A DNA stretch of 39,916 nt from Seminavis robusta (GCA_903772945.1 CAICTM010001012.1:1-39916); one strand, 5' to 3'. Counted from the stretch's first letter, positions 1 through 9,872 are shown. Made by a program: numbers and translations. The notes: generated by a model from the sequence alone, not told the origin.

Positions 1-87
1 CCCAGGGTAGGCGTGGTGCCACCAACGTTCGGAGTAGCCAGGTGCATAAGGGTCGCTCACATCGCTGTAGAAACCATAGAAAGACAT
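1..87 (-). CDS. 5' end of an unidentified protein-coding gene (partial)
   Basis: An ATG at 87-85 on the minus strand opens a frame with no stop to the window edge (29 codons). The peptide is rich in aromatic residues and begins MSFYGFYSDVSDPYAPGY, followed by a WWHH cluster. It is too short to place in a family. The composition does not look random, but an open run of 29 codons can occur by chance. The gene body would lie to the left of the window. Confidence 0.3.
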   Translation of the reverse strand, partial: MSFYGFYSDVSDPYAPGYSERWWHHAYPG

Positions 88-2035
88 GGTGCCGCTTGTT
101 GCTGACAAAGAAGAGGTGTGTACTGGTTGTACTGGGGACACTTCTTGTGGCAGTGTAATAAAACCTTGACACAACTGTAATCTGGAAACCACAAAGATGA
201 CTTCTTGGGACCTTGCTAGGGGCCTGGGAAATTCAATCTAAGTGTACTTGAATAAGGTAGCCTGTGTACAAGCTTTGGAATCTGTTTCCTGAATTGCCGT
301 GGTGCTGGGAATTGGCTTGGATTTGTGAGATTTTGCCACTGTGGAGCCAGTCAACTTGGGTCCAATGAATCTCCCCACAAAAGCTTCCAGAATCCAAGCT
401 GGTGTTGTCACTGACTAAACAAGGGATGGCGGATCCACTGGTAATAGTTTCAGCCAAGCGAATCGTTGTCTTGGGTGCCACGGAGCCCTTCGAGTTACTC
501 CTTTCGGTGGGCTCCGTAAGATCGCGATTTCGTGGACGATTTCAATGACTCGACGGTGTAAACTCCTTAAAATGTGAGATCGCTTCCAGTTTACGGAGGC
601 TGAGCCTGCTTTTGGAAAGGGAAAACTCGTCGCTTAAAGGTCACAGAACCGGTACGGAGGCTCCCCGATAAGTCTTCGAGGATCCAGGATCGAGTGAGAA
701 TTCTTTGTCGTTCCACTCGCTGACTCAGTGCACGTCGTATAAGTACCGTAATTTCACGGAACGCTCGAATCCTGCACGAGCAATTTGATTGGCTGAGCGG
801 CTTTCGAAAAAGAACGTCAATACGTTCCGTGGATCGCCAAAGAGTTCCGGTACGTTCCGCGCGATCTTCTTCAACGTTCCGTGAAACGCTCAGGACAGAA
901 ACTCGTGACACTCGAAAACTGCACGGACGATCTGATTGGCCAAGAACGTTCCGTGAAGATCAATAAGAATCCAGAAAAGAGATAAGCCTCGGTCTTCACC
1001 AATAAATCACGTAAATCAATGGAGGATTGCAAAGCGATAAGCTGTAGTCGCCGTAATAAACAGTGGTTGCTTGGACGGACGTAAAAGCCTTGTTCGATTG
1101 CCAAAATAGGTGCAACCCAATAAGTCTTGGAGTCACTCGGAGACTCCAGGTGTTCGGTGTGCTTCTTCTTTCGAGTGAATTGGCTGATTTTGCGAACTCC
1201 GTGCTTCGTGCTAGCAAGCTAGTGGCTGTTGTCGTCAATGATGTTGTTGTCAAGATGGTAGCTTTTGTAGATCCTTTTTGATGGCAATGGGCTTTGTGTT
1301 GGAGTTGTAGATTGGTGTTTGGTCAATCTGAAAGCGCTTGTCACTGTGGTGAAGGTTGGAAGTATCAAAATTGACCAGAAGGTTGTGCAGATAAGACTTC
1401 AAGATGAGCCTTGAAATCACCACCAAATTCCAATGAAATCCAATGAATCCAACTGTAGCTGTAGTGTAGTTCGAAGAGATCCTTTTCTCGTCAAGGAGGT
1501 CTCTTCTTCCCTGAAGAACTGCCTGTAAATCTATGCTGACTGTTAATCCAATAAGTTTCTTGAAGGTTCAGTTCCAATACCCAAGTAGTGGACTGGATCT
1601 CGCTGAAACCCTTCCTCAGGTACAGCGGTAGTCAGGCAGTTCAGGGAGCCTTGTCGTGCCTCAGGAGTGTTCCAACACCTCCAGCAGGCACCAAACCAAG
1701 GACTTGGCCCTGTCAGTCAGACAGGAGGGCCAGCAGAGCTCTCTGCTGGACCCTTTGGGCCAGCTCACCTCAGGAGCTGGGAGCCTTCGTTATTCAATCG
1801 TGCAGTGGCAGTCTGGGAACAGTACTATCTGCTACCACCTACTGCTTCTGCCCGGCCTCAACAGGATTGGTATCAACTGCTGCGGTATCAAAGGGGCTAC
1901 AAGCTAATCAGGATCGGTCTCAATCTTTCGTACTATTTTCTTAACTATGGTAGAAAGGACGATCCTTTCTTGCTGCTTTGCTGGAGATAAGCCAGCTGTG
2001 GGTGCTGGAGCTGTAGGCCAGCATAGCTGTTGGAG
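88..2035. other. Gene-poor stretch with short repeats and hairpins
   Basis: No convincing gene is seen on either strand: open frames are short, overlap each other and lack recognisable domains. Between about 590 and 960 the sequence has many variants of ACGTTCCGTG and CGGTACGG, and two diverged copies of a block containing TGATTGGC (inverted CCAAT core), near 787 and 931. Three hairpins lie at 1706-1780. The left end may hold the promoter of the partial gene at 1-87. The right end adjoins the 3' side of the Crypton recombinase gene and could include non-coding parts of that element. Confidence 0.5.
1706..1780. repeat. Three consecutive inverted repeats (hairpins)
   Basis: Three stem-loop sequences follow each other with almost no gap. 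The first, 1706-1731, pairs GGCCC-TGTC with GACA-GGAGGGCC around a five-base loop, with a bulge. The second, 1730-1749, has perfect 9-base arms (CCAGCAGAG and CTCTGCTGG) around CT. The third, 1760-1780, has 7-base arms (CCAGCTC and GAGCTGG) around a seven-base loop. They lie about 260 bases beyond the stop codon of the Crypton recombinase. A role in the element is possible but not shown. Confidence 0.6.
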
Positions 2036-3508
2036 CTATCTCTGACGGGATCCAGAGCTCTCGCTCCTAAAAGTTATCGCAAGTGGTGTTAGCTCGCACA
2101 ATTCCTGGGATGGTGCCACCACGGACCGTGAATTGTAGTACATGCCGTTTGAACTGTTGAAACCAGCCAAGTTGCGCATTGCATTCATTGGTAGCTTCGA
2201 GGAGTAGCTAGTGTCATAAACTCGCATATCCCACTGCCCCATCTGTCTCACTTCGTCTGCGCTGACTTCCATCAAATTCAAAATCTTGGTCCCTAGTCCA
2301 CGGCCCAGGTGTAGCTGTTTGTTGAATGGAAGGCGCTTTTCCTTCAGACGTTTTTTCACGTGTTCTGCATATCCGTCGTTGCTCATTTCCTTGGTTTTGT
2401 CTGAGGCATTTACATCCACAAGAAACTTGACGTCGAACCAGCAGGTGTTATCCATCCATTGGGCAATTGTCATGTCTTTGAACTCTCCTGTTAGATAGAA
2501 GCGCACCATTAAATAGAATGCAATTGCTCCAATAGAACAGAGTCGCACGTCCTTATGCCTCGTTGCTCTGCCGTACTGCATCTTGCCGTGGGTTGTCTTC
2601 CCTACTGCAATTTGCATAATCATCAGGTACATGTGATGGACGTCCACATCTTTCTTGGGTGGTTTCAGACTGAAGAAGTCAGAAATCTCTGCTTTGTACA
2701 GTGATTCCCCCCTTAGAATTCCGCTTGTCAAGTACAGAAGACAAGACCGGTGCCGTAGATAGGTAGCGAGTGAACGATGGGCAGTGCATCGGCTGTCATT
2801 CCAGAAAGCCTCCTCCAGCTCTGGATACTTGTCGGCAATTTGGTAGGGCGCAAATGATCCATCCATTTTCTCAGCGTATTGTGCCCTTTTCAGAGCGGGT
2901 GCTCTTTCTTTTACATGCATCTGTAGCTGTTTCAGATCCTGCGTCCAGATGAATTCCCAAGCAACACCACAAACTTTGCGGCCAACTTGGTCTGTGTGGA
3001 TGTTCCTCATCACAGTCTTGTATTGATTGAATGAGCAGGCACTGCGTGGATTGGTTGGTGTGGGGTATTGCAGGTTCAGATTGCCTCGGTCAAAGAAGAT
3101 TCCACAAACTTTCTGGTAATCTTCCTGGTCAAATTTCGCCCCATTCATTCTCCTCTCTTTGTTGCCTCCTCTGGACTTCTTCTCTCTGAAAGCCTGATAG
3201 AACATAAATTTATACACTTTCTCCCATGTAATATTCTGCTTGAAAGGATCAGTAGAGTAGTTCCTGCTGCAGAAGTCTTCAAATTCGGCAATCTTGGGGT
3301 TGTAGGCACACTTTGTGTTGTCAGGGACAATGCGCTGTCTAGATTCTCTCACAAAATCTGACATTCCTGTCACTGCCAATGATTCATTCACATTCCTCAA
3401 GGAACGCCCACCGGTGGCTGTAGCTGCTGTCTCAGGGCGGTTGGCTTCTGCTTGAGCCGCCGCCGCGGCTGCACTAGCAGCAGTAGGACCGAAAGCTCTC
3501 CTGCTCAT
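2036..3508 (-). CDS. Crypton-type tyrosine recombinase (DNA transposon)
   Basis: A 490-residue single-exon frame, counted from the first ATG at 3508; the open frame extends further to 3556 without an ATG. The C-terminal half carries the tyrosine recombinase residue set: Arg in GILRGES (about residue 266), an HLGR box (H400, R403), Trp in MGQWD and a Tyr in YDTSYSSKLP (about residue 435), followed by MRNLAGF. This C-terminal pattern is that of Crypton recombinases and of the related Ndc10/CBF3 domain-2 proteins of fungi. The N-terminus is low complexity with an Ala run (about residues 7-18). Cryptons cut and rejoin DNA through a phosphotyrosine link and carry no terminal inverted repeats, so the element ends cannot be fixed here. 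The frame has no internal stop, and the enzyme could be active or only recently silenced. A domesticated host gene of the same fold is the alternative. Confidence 0.75.
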   Translation of the reverse strand: MSRRAFGPTAASAAAAAAQAEANRPETAATATGGRSLRNVNESLAVTGMSDFVRESRQRIVPDNTKCAYNPKIAEFEDFCSRNYSTDPFKQNITWEKVYKFMFYQAFREKKSRGGNKERRMNGAKFDQEDYQKVCGIFFDRGNLNLQYPTPTNPRSACSFNQYKTVMRNIHTDQVGRKVCGVAWEFIWTQDLKQLQMHVKERAPALKRAQYAEKMDGSFAPYQIADKYPELEEAFWNDSRCTAHRSLATYLRHRSCLLYLTSGILRGESLYKAEISDFFSLKPPKKDVDVHHMYLMIMQIAVGKTTHGKMQYGRATRHKDVRLCSIGAIAFYLMVRFYLTGEFKDMTIAQWMDNTCWFDVKFLVDVNASDKTKEMSNDGYAEHVKKRLKEKRLPFNKQLHLGRGLGTKILNLMEVSADEVRQMGQWDMRVYDTSYSSKLPMNAMRNLAGFNSSNGMYYNSRSVVAPSQELCELTPLAITFRSESSGSRQR

Positions 3509-4273
3509 TGCTTGCACTTCTTGTTGTGTTGTGTTGTTTGGTGTTGTTTGTTTCACGGTGCAGCAGGAGGTACACTACTATCTTTTACGTGACGAGATTG
3601 GAGAGAGCCAAGTTGGTGAGTCGGCTTGCTCTTGGGCTCAGTCTAAAAACAAAAATCCCGAGCCTTTCTATTGGCATCTGGGTAAAATGGCGCGCACTCT
3701 AAGTCTCTATAATTAACCTTAAATCTGACGCCCAAAATATTGGGGTGATATTTCGCGCAGCCTGCGTGAGAAGTCATACTGGTTTGGGGGTTGTTTTTTA
3801 GGACTCAGCTAAAACTGAGGCCGATCATTTTAGGTACGACCAAAACACCTATTAATCTCTATGACCAAGCAACCTTCACTTTTGCCATAACAACAGGGGA
3901 GGATCCAACATCCCAGAAAAACCAATAGATGAGAATACCACCGCAGAAATGCCATGATAGTTTCTATACTAGATTACAGGTAGGTTTGTCGCTGCGACGT
4001 GGTCTAGCAGGATGGTCTTGACTCGGCTTCACAAGAAACATAACATAAAAGATACAATGCCGGTCGTTCCATCGATAGAAATAATATAATAACCTTGGTT
4101 CAATCAATCGACGTGATCGAAAACACTGATGGTACCAGCACTTTCTCACATATACTGTCCTTTCCATAACAAAGGATCAAAAAAGCCACCAAAACAAAGA
4201 TGAAACATAGAGTATGAATTTCGAAGACTCTGGATACTTCCTCGGCGCGCTCGTTCTGTGGTATTTACACTCC
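3509..4273. other. Intergenic region between the Crypton gene and the CCCH gene
   Basis: No gene is seen. The left part (3509-3720) lies directly upstream of the recombinase start and should hold its promoter. The right part should hold the 3' UTR of the CCCH zinc-finger gene, which ends at 4274. No clear repeat or strong hairpin was noticed. Confidence 0.5.
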
Positions 4274-7200
4274 TCACATGCGCATAGAAGCAGGGGCACC
4301 AGGCCCGCCCGTGTTGGGTCTTGAAGTAGCTGAATCGTTTGCTTGAATCCCAGCGTCGTCGCCGAAGTAACTGTAGCAACAACGGCAATTGGGATTGCGC
4401 AAATGGGCGCGGTACACAGTACACTGACGCCTGAACAAGTTCTGTAAGCCGGGCATTAACAAATGCTTCTCGAAGCTTGAAACAGGCGCGGGACTGGCAT
4501 ACATGATAGGCGATCCCTGAGGAAGACCGATGTGGCCCTTTCCACCGCCTGGTGTAGGTCCCATGGCTCTGCCCACACGAGGACCCGGAGGGCGTCCTCC
4601 TTCCTTCTTGCTCGTTGGCCGAATGGAATCACTTGGGTGGTGGTGAGGGCAAATGTCACCAAAGCGGCAAGCCCCAGATCGCATAATCGAAGGGCAGGGC
4701 TTGCACTTATAGCGTCTCGGGTGATAGATCATCTCTTCGTGAGAATGTGCAAACTCACAGTCAACCCCCTTAGGACACGAGTTGATAACAAAAAAGTTGG
4801 GGCCGATCCGTTTGTCGGCAGTCTTGACAACCGAAGGGCACATCTCGTCCGTGTAGTGATGCACATTGGGATCGCGACGGAGCCACCCGCCGTTAACTTC
4901 GACGTGAGCCATACCACAGAACTCGTGATCGTGATCATAGCGCTTGGCGCACCAGGTAGTGCGGAACTTGCCTGCTTCGGGAGGCGTCATGAGCCCCAAA
5001 ACGTCGACCTTCCTTCCCGATCCATCCCCCGAGTCGACGGCCACAACGGGGATTCCAATGTTGCCCCAGATATGAGGAGTGCTTGCAGCTTCCTTTCCAA
5101 AGAAGATACGCCACTCGTGAGCCGTCAGCTGCAAGTTGGACGAATGAGCGCTGTCACGGATGAACTCGTTATGACAACGAAAGACGTCCTCGGCTGATCG
5201 TACGTTCTCGTTAAAGCATAGAAGCACTGCGCGCTTCGAGTCGCCGTCAAAAGTAGCTTCACCTTGAGCCTGATCTCGGTTAGGACTGCCTTGGCTCGGA
5301 TGGCTCATCGGCTTCAGCGAAGGCGAGCCCTTCGGAGACGAATGGTTGCTTCGGGGTTGCTCTGACTTGCCATCCAGTTCTGCCGTCGACGCTTGAAGGA
5401 CGACCTCTCGGTTAACCATCAAATCGTTCCAAGGGGCAGGCAAGAACCGCAACAGGAACGAGTCGTCGCTGACTTCTCCCTCAAAAGAAAGTCGGAACGT
5501 GTGTCCTTTTTCTTCGGTTCCATCAGGGCGCGGGATGATGTAGTGGAAGCAACTGTTCAGGATGATCTGCATGCAGCGGTTCACCTTCGTCCTTGTGATG
5601 GTGCCACATTCAATCTTGTCAGCGACACAGGCATGCACACCGGCTTGCAGTTGCTGTCTTGAAAAGTAGCCATGCTCGAGCGCCAACTCACGACCCACGA
5701 GCCAAGTGACCAAGGCCACGGCTCTGGATGTATCGGGTTCGTAAAGGCAGGCTTTCTTACGAAGAAGGGTCTTGAGTATTTCGGATGAGGAACGTGAGGA
5801 ACCACCGCCCCCTCCGGAAGGACCCGCCCCAGAACCAGGCCCGCCTTGGTGGTGTGGCTGACCTCGGTGCGGGCTGGGGCCTTGCTGTTGACCCCGTCGC
5901 GGACGTTGGGGACTCACCGAAGGGTGTTGCGGATGGTGCGGAGGGTACCCAGGCCTGCGTACATAAGGGTTGAATCCCTGACGATGAGGTCCGTGCGGTG
6001 GGAGCCCCTCCTGTTGCGAGATGTGCCCTCTCGCTTGAAGCTGATCCCCGGGTCCCGCAAAGTGTCGAGGCGGCTGGTGCCAAGTACGCTCTGTCACTTG
6101 CTGCGGCTGCTGTTGGCCATGGTGCATACGATGTGGTTGTGTCGCTGGCATGTGGGCATACGGATGAATCCCACGTTGCTGCGAGTCGTGCCTTGCGGTC
6201 TCGTCGGCAGGGAAGCCGGCCACACGAGACTGAGTGGTATGTGGGGAACTCCAAGCAGTGTGCTGCTGCGGTTGTTGCTGGTGGTGATGGGCATACACCT
6301 GAGCCCTAATGTTAACTTGTTCGCCCACCTGTTGTTGCTGCTGCTGTTGCTGAGATGCCCAGTACTGTTGTTGCTGTTGTTGTTGCATGGCCGCATCTCG
6401 TGGCGTGTTCGAGGCGCTAATCTCTGTATCCGAGTACAAGCTCCTAGTGACGGGCGACCTGTCCCAAGAGGGAGCTCTCTGGTGCAGAGTGAATGGAGCT
6501 GGCTCGATGTGTGTTGGGTCCAGCTTGAGACCAATTTTGTCGATTGCGTCGGACCCCAAGGACGCGTCTTCCGTCGACGGCGCCGTAGAGACAGTCGAGG
6601 GAGTCCCAATGATGGTGGTGGTCTCTGGTCCTTCTTCCGAATCGTGCACTGGACCTGCAGCGGGAACAACCCTTGGTGAAGAAGCTGGGCTCAACATGGA
6701 AGCAGGGCTCAGCATGTCGTCGGCATCCCCGTCGTGAGAGAGGACGGCCGTTGACTGGACGGTGCTATCATCGCCATCTCGGTTCTTTCCTTCAGGTGTG
6801 GTGGTAGTGGATCGTGACATCTTGTTTTCTTCCAAAGCCCAAGATGCGTTCGTGACGTCTATATTATGGCCCATGCCCATGCTGACAGAAGGATGATGTT
6901 CCGAGGGGTTGGTCGAGCTCGTGTTGAAAGCAGCCAACGGGGGAGGCGGCGCTTCGAATGCAAGGATGTTTCTGGTAGAAGACAAGTTGTTCTGTTGTGG
7001 AGTTGTGCTGATGTTCATCGATGATAAGTGATCGTTGCTTTGTTGCTGGGTTTGAGGTGTAGTTGTTGATGTTCTGAGTGTCTCCTCGTTGTCGGGAGTC
7101 CCAGAACTCAATCGTGCGTCCCACAAGACCTCACGATTGCCACTTGGAATGAAAGGTTGACTCAGGCCGGAAAGGTCAAATGGAGGAGCTTGGTATTGAT

Positions 7201-7738
7201 CGTTGGACAATTCAGGAGCTGTAGTAGTGTTGTAAATGTTGTACAATTGTTGATGGAGCGTCTGGTTCTGTTGACGTTCATCGTGATGTAAAGAATGCAA
7301 GTGATGATGAAGTGAGGGAGTGGTAGACGGATCATGATGTTGTTGAAAGGGCAAAGGAGAAGAACCAAACGCGCTGGTCGTGTCAACGCTAGTTCCATTC
7401 CGTGTCAAGTTGCTACTGAAATTGTCAGTAAGAACTGTACCGATGCTTTCCGAACTGTTACTCAGAAAATTCGCTGGCAGTGGTCTGTCAGCGTCCGTGT
7501 GACTCACGATTGAACTGTCCCCAGTTCCGTTTGACTCCGGCTGATTGGGAACAACCATGTCGAAGGCTATTCCCGCGTGTTGTTGTCCTTGTCCTTGTTG
7601 TTGTTCATGGAAAAACAACTGAATGGGCTCAAAGCCGCTCATCTTACGGTCATGGCTGCCGGTAGATGCATCGCTGCCGTCTTGGACCGGCCAAGCAGCG
7701 ATACCTCCTTCGTCTCCTTTCGCCATGTGGAGTGACAT
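4274..7738 (-). CDS. Q-rich CCCH zinc-finger protein, Unkempt-like finger array
   Basis: A single-exon protein of 1154 residues from the ATG at 7738 (1150 from the ATG at 7726, MAKGDEGG). The open frame runs on to 7822 without an ATG. The first ~640 residues are low complexity, rich in Q, H, S, T and P, with two polyglutamine runs (genomic 6305-6390). A helical block of about 110 residues follows (genomic ~5470-5800, beginning SSSEILKTLLRKK). The C-terminal region (~925-1035) holds the fingers: C-x10-C-x3-H (WCAKRY..FCGMAH), CPKGVDCEFAH followed by YHPRRYKC, then a canonical C-x8-C-x5-C-x3-H (residues 1015-1034). The spacing and the FRT..C / CP.G..C.F.H / YH..YK order resemble the first fingers of Unkempt and of plant tandem-zinc-finger proteins, which bind RNA. 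A cytoplasmic mRNA regulator is the likeliest role (inference). The helical block is not recognised. Confidence 0.8.
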   Translation of the reverse strand: MSLHMAKGDEGGIAAWPVQDGSDASTGSHDRKMSGFEPIQLFFHEQQQGQGQQHAGIAFDMVVPNQPESNGTGDSSIVSHTDADRPLPANFLSNSSESIGTVLTDNFSSNLTRNGTSVDTTSAFGSSPLPFQQHHDPSTTPSLHHHLHSLHHDERQQNQTLHQQLYNIYNTTTAPELSNDQYQAPPFDLSGLSQPFIPSGNREVLWDARLSSGTPDNEETLRTSTTTPQTQQQSNDHLSSMNISTTPQQNNLSSTRNILAFEAPPPPLAAFNTSSTNPSEHHPSVSMGMGHNIDVTNASWALEENKMSRSTTTTPEGKNRDGDDSTVQSTAVLSHDGDADDMLSPASMLSPASSPRVVPAAGPVHDSEEGPETTTIIGTPSTVSTAPSTEDASLGSDAIDKIGLKLDPTHIEPAPFTLHQRAPSWDRSPVTRSLYSDTEISASNTPRDAAMQQQQQQQYWASQQQQQQQQVGEQVNIRAQVYAHHHQQQPQQHTAWSSPHTTQSRVAGFPADETARHDSQQRGIHPYAHMPATQPHRMHHGQQQPQQVTERTWHQPPRHFAGPGDQLQARGHISQQEGLPPHGPHRQGFNPYVRRPGYPPHHPQHPSVSPQRPRRGQQQGPSPHRGQPHHQGGPGSGAGPSGGGGGSSRSSSEILKTLLRKKACLYEPDTSRAVALVTWLVGRELALEHGYFSRQQLQAGVHACVADKIECGTITRTKVNRCMQIILNSCFHYIIPRPDGTEEKGHTFRLSFEGEVSDDSFLLRFLPAPWNDLMVNREVVLQASTAELDGKSEQPRSNHSSPKGSPSLKPMSHPSQGSPNRDQAQGEATFDGDSKRAVLLCFNENVRSAEDVFRCHNEFIRDSAHSSNLQLTAHEWRIFFGKEAASTPHIWGNIGIPVVAVDSGDGSGRKVDVLGLMTPPEAGKFRTTWCAKRYDHDHEFCGMAHVEVNGGWLRRDPNVHHYTDEMCPSVVKTADKRIGPNFFVINSCPKGVDCEFAHSHEEMIYHPRRYKCKPCPSIMRSGACRFGDICPHHHPSDSIRPTSKKEGGRPPGPRVGRAMGPTPGGGKGHIGLPQGSPIMYASPAPVSSFEKHLLMPGLQNLFRRQCTVYRAHLRNPNCRCCYSYFGDDAGIQANDSATSRPNTGGPGAPASMRM

Positions 7739-8168
7739 GCACACTAACGAGAAATTCTCACTTGATGCTGATGTCACTCCGACCGCTGAGTGGCGTAGCG
7801 TTAGTCTACAGATAGATAACACCTAGGTTGCTATCTACTAGTATAGAAGTGCAACAAGGTTGCAAAGTTGTGGTGTGGGTGGTGTGGGCGGTGTGGGCTG
7901 CTTCCGTCAATGCTGCTGCCTCATTGCTGGCTGTGATGAACAGGAGGCGACGAAGTTTGCTGATGAGGAAGACTGCTTCTCTTCGCTCCCACTGGTTTTG
8001 ATGGTTTTTCAAACAAAAGGAGGCCCTTCTCCTTTTAACGTCGGCCGGGCCTTATCAATTATTCGCCTCGAATAAAACATTTCCTTACACGTCACCAGTC
8101 ACATCGCCAAGCACGCTCGTCATCCCCCATGTAAATGTCTCGTCGGCTGCTCGGTCGGAGATGACGAC
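7739..8168. promoter_or_regulatory. Upstream region of the CCCH gene
   Basis: This stretch must include the promoter and 5' UTR of the CCCH gene. It holds a three-fold 9-base tandem repeat, TGGTGTGGG x2 then CGGTGTGGG, at 7871-7897, and a TGCTGCTGCC/TTGCTGG-rich patch after it. No TATA-like element could be assigned with confidence. The rest shows nothing notable. Confidence 0.35.
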
Positions 8169-8423
8169 TTAAGCTCGTTCCATCTGCTTCAAGCAATGCT
8201 CTCGCCTCACAATTTGATCAATTTCCAGAACAACCCTTGCCTCCAAGGTCGATGCATTGATCACAATGCCTCTGAGCACCTCCAAAAATTCGTTTCTAGC
8301 ATTCTCAGCAGTAGAGGTAAAACTACGGTAAAAAAGCGGTGCAAAATGGTCTAGAAATGGTGCAGAAACGAGCCTGTGAAAATATTTCAAAAATGGATCC
8401 AAAATAGCCACGGGGGTCGACAT
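8169..8423 (-). CDS. Possible small protein of 84 residues, unknown
   Basis: An ATG-started frame (MSTPVAILDPFLKYFHRL...) ending in TAA, lying between the 3' end of the RNase H1 gene and the promoter of the CCCH gene, on the same strand as both. The sequence looks like an amphipathic helical protein, with hydrophobic residues spaced regularly and a charged C-terminus (RREHCLKQMERA). No family is recognised. It overlaps no better candidate. It might be a genuine short gene, an exon of a longer transcript, or chance. Confidence 0.35.
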   Translation of the reverse strand: MSTPVAILDPFLKYFHRLVSAPFLDHFAPLFYRSFTSTAENARNEFLEVLRGIVINASTLEARVVLEIDQIVRREHCLKQMERA

Positions 8424-8565
8424 TACGTTTGTTTAGCTAGCTAGAACTACATACTATACCGTACCGGTATGCCAAATTAGCACGAGAACATACATGAAAG
8501 GCGCTGATGAAAAAGGCCCCAAAAGAGAATTTTGGGGCACAGTTTCCCCATGATGAGAATCGAGG

Positions 8566-9683
8566 CTAGACATCCGCAAACTCTTTGGTTTTCTTTTTAG
8601 TGTCTCCCTCCTCTTCATCGTCACTTTCAACATCCTCGGTGCGAGTTGCCCAACTCTTCTGGGCATCCATGGCTTCGTTGGCCAAACCTAAAAAAGGGAA
8701 TAGTTAGAAATTTTCATCACGGAGTAATAATTTACAATCCGCAACTGAAATAGCGTACCATCGGCAACCTTGTTATCGTTGCGGTACACATGCTCATAGG
8801 TTATCATGGGAACATGAGCCATTTTCTTGAGTTTAACCAGCACATTATCAGCCTGCTTTTTATACGGCTTCAAGTGCGGGTGGTTACATTTGTATACGCC
8901 TTGGAGTTGCCGCACCACAAGCTGAGAGTCCCCTTGGATAACCACCTTGAGCCTTGGCTTGAGGTTCTCCGTCTTGACTCGGAATCTTTCCACATGCTCC
9001 ACAAGCTGCTCCAATCCAACCAGAACCCCTTGCCATTCCGCCATGTTATTGGTAAAACCCGATTTTCCAAGGAATTTGCGGACGTGAATTTTAGTGCGGA
9101 CCTTTTGGATACCATTCGTCGTGCGCTCCACCACAACGACCTCCGCCCCCGATCCAGCAACCCCAGGATTTCCTCGACTTCCCCCATCAAAGCTCAAGAG
9201 AACCGACCAAATACTGGGAATATCACCAGCATCAGACTTCTCGTGTTCTTCTATTCTGCGTCGCTTTTCCGCTGGTAAAGGAACATCGTAGCTCGAAGAA
9301 GTACGGACATCAGCAGTCACAACAGAATTCTCTTCCGATTGGATCGGTCGTTTCGGTGGATTTTTCACCGAAGCTTTTGCGGAGCTTTTTGGCTCGTTTT
9401 GAGAGTTGGACTCTTTAAAGACGCCAATAAACGCTTGTGCCTCTTCGAGTGTCGAGAATCCTTTGAATTTGGCATTCTTGTAACCATTCACCTGGTGGTG
9501 GAACAATATCAACCAAATTACGATCAAAAAGTGTGTTGAGATCATCAATTGCCCATCTCCGCAAAATCATCCAAATAGGTCCAGCTCGTCCACAGAACGT
9601 ACCTGTGCCTTGCAAGCATCCCATGTCTCGAATATACCAATCTTCCTTCCGGCGGACACCGCGTAGAACTTCTTCTTGGCCAT
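8566..9683 (-). CDS. Ribonuclease H1 with N-terminal viroplasmin (hybrid-binding) domain
   Basis: Three exons assembled by eye: 9683-9603, 9491-8759 and 8687-8566, joined by GT-AG introns of 111 and 71 bases. The product is 311 residues. The first exon starts MAKKKFYAVSAGRK and continues across the junction into CKAQVNGYKNAKFKGF, the typical caulimovirus-viroplasmin/HBD fold found at the N-terminus of eukaryotic RNase H1, which grips RNA:DNA hybrids. The catalytic domain has all acidic residues: SFDGGSRGNPG, NNMAEWQGV, QGDSQLVV and YRNDNKVADGLANEA, the last split by intron 2. The tail is acidic then lysine-rich (DDEEEGDTKKKTK). It removes RNA from RNA:DNA hybrids in the nucleus or an organelle; no clear transit peptide is visible. 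Reading through either intron would give the wrong termini. Confidence 0.88.
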
Positions 9684-9872
9684 TGTGATGGTCGGAAAAA
9701 AGTAGAAATGCGGACTCGTCACCGAGGTCATGTGGGCGAATTAAAAATATTGGATCTTTTTGAGGAAGGTGGAGTAATTATTTTCCCAAACCCCCTGAAC
9801 AATAAATGCAAGTGAGCGTCCACCACCAAAGTTGGAAGAGACGGACGAAGACACGAAGACACATCGCTGTTC
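9684..9872. promoter_or_regulatory. Divergent promoter of RNase H1 and aldo/keto reductase
   Basis: Only 189 bases separate the two divergent start codons, so both 5' UTRs and promoters must fit here. The stretch is moderately AT-rich in its centre (around 9740-9810) and has no evident TATA box. A shared bidirectional promoter is inferred from the spacing alone. Confidence 0.4.

Noticed and set aside
757..801. tRNA-like stretch with CTCGAATCCTGCACGAG
   Set aside because: No cloverleaf can be drawn and the T-loop consensus is incomplete; it is a small inverted repeat.
1588..1990. Overlapping plus-strand frames of 83-118 codons
   Set aside because: Several frames are open at once in the same bases because of the repetitive hairpin sequence; none shows a domain.
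8454..8666. Minus-strand frame of 70 codons
   Set aside because: It is out of frame with, and overlaps, the third exon of RNase H1, which is well supported.
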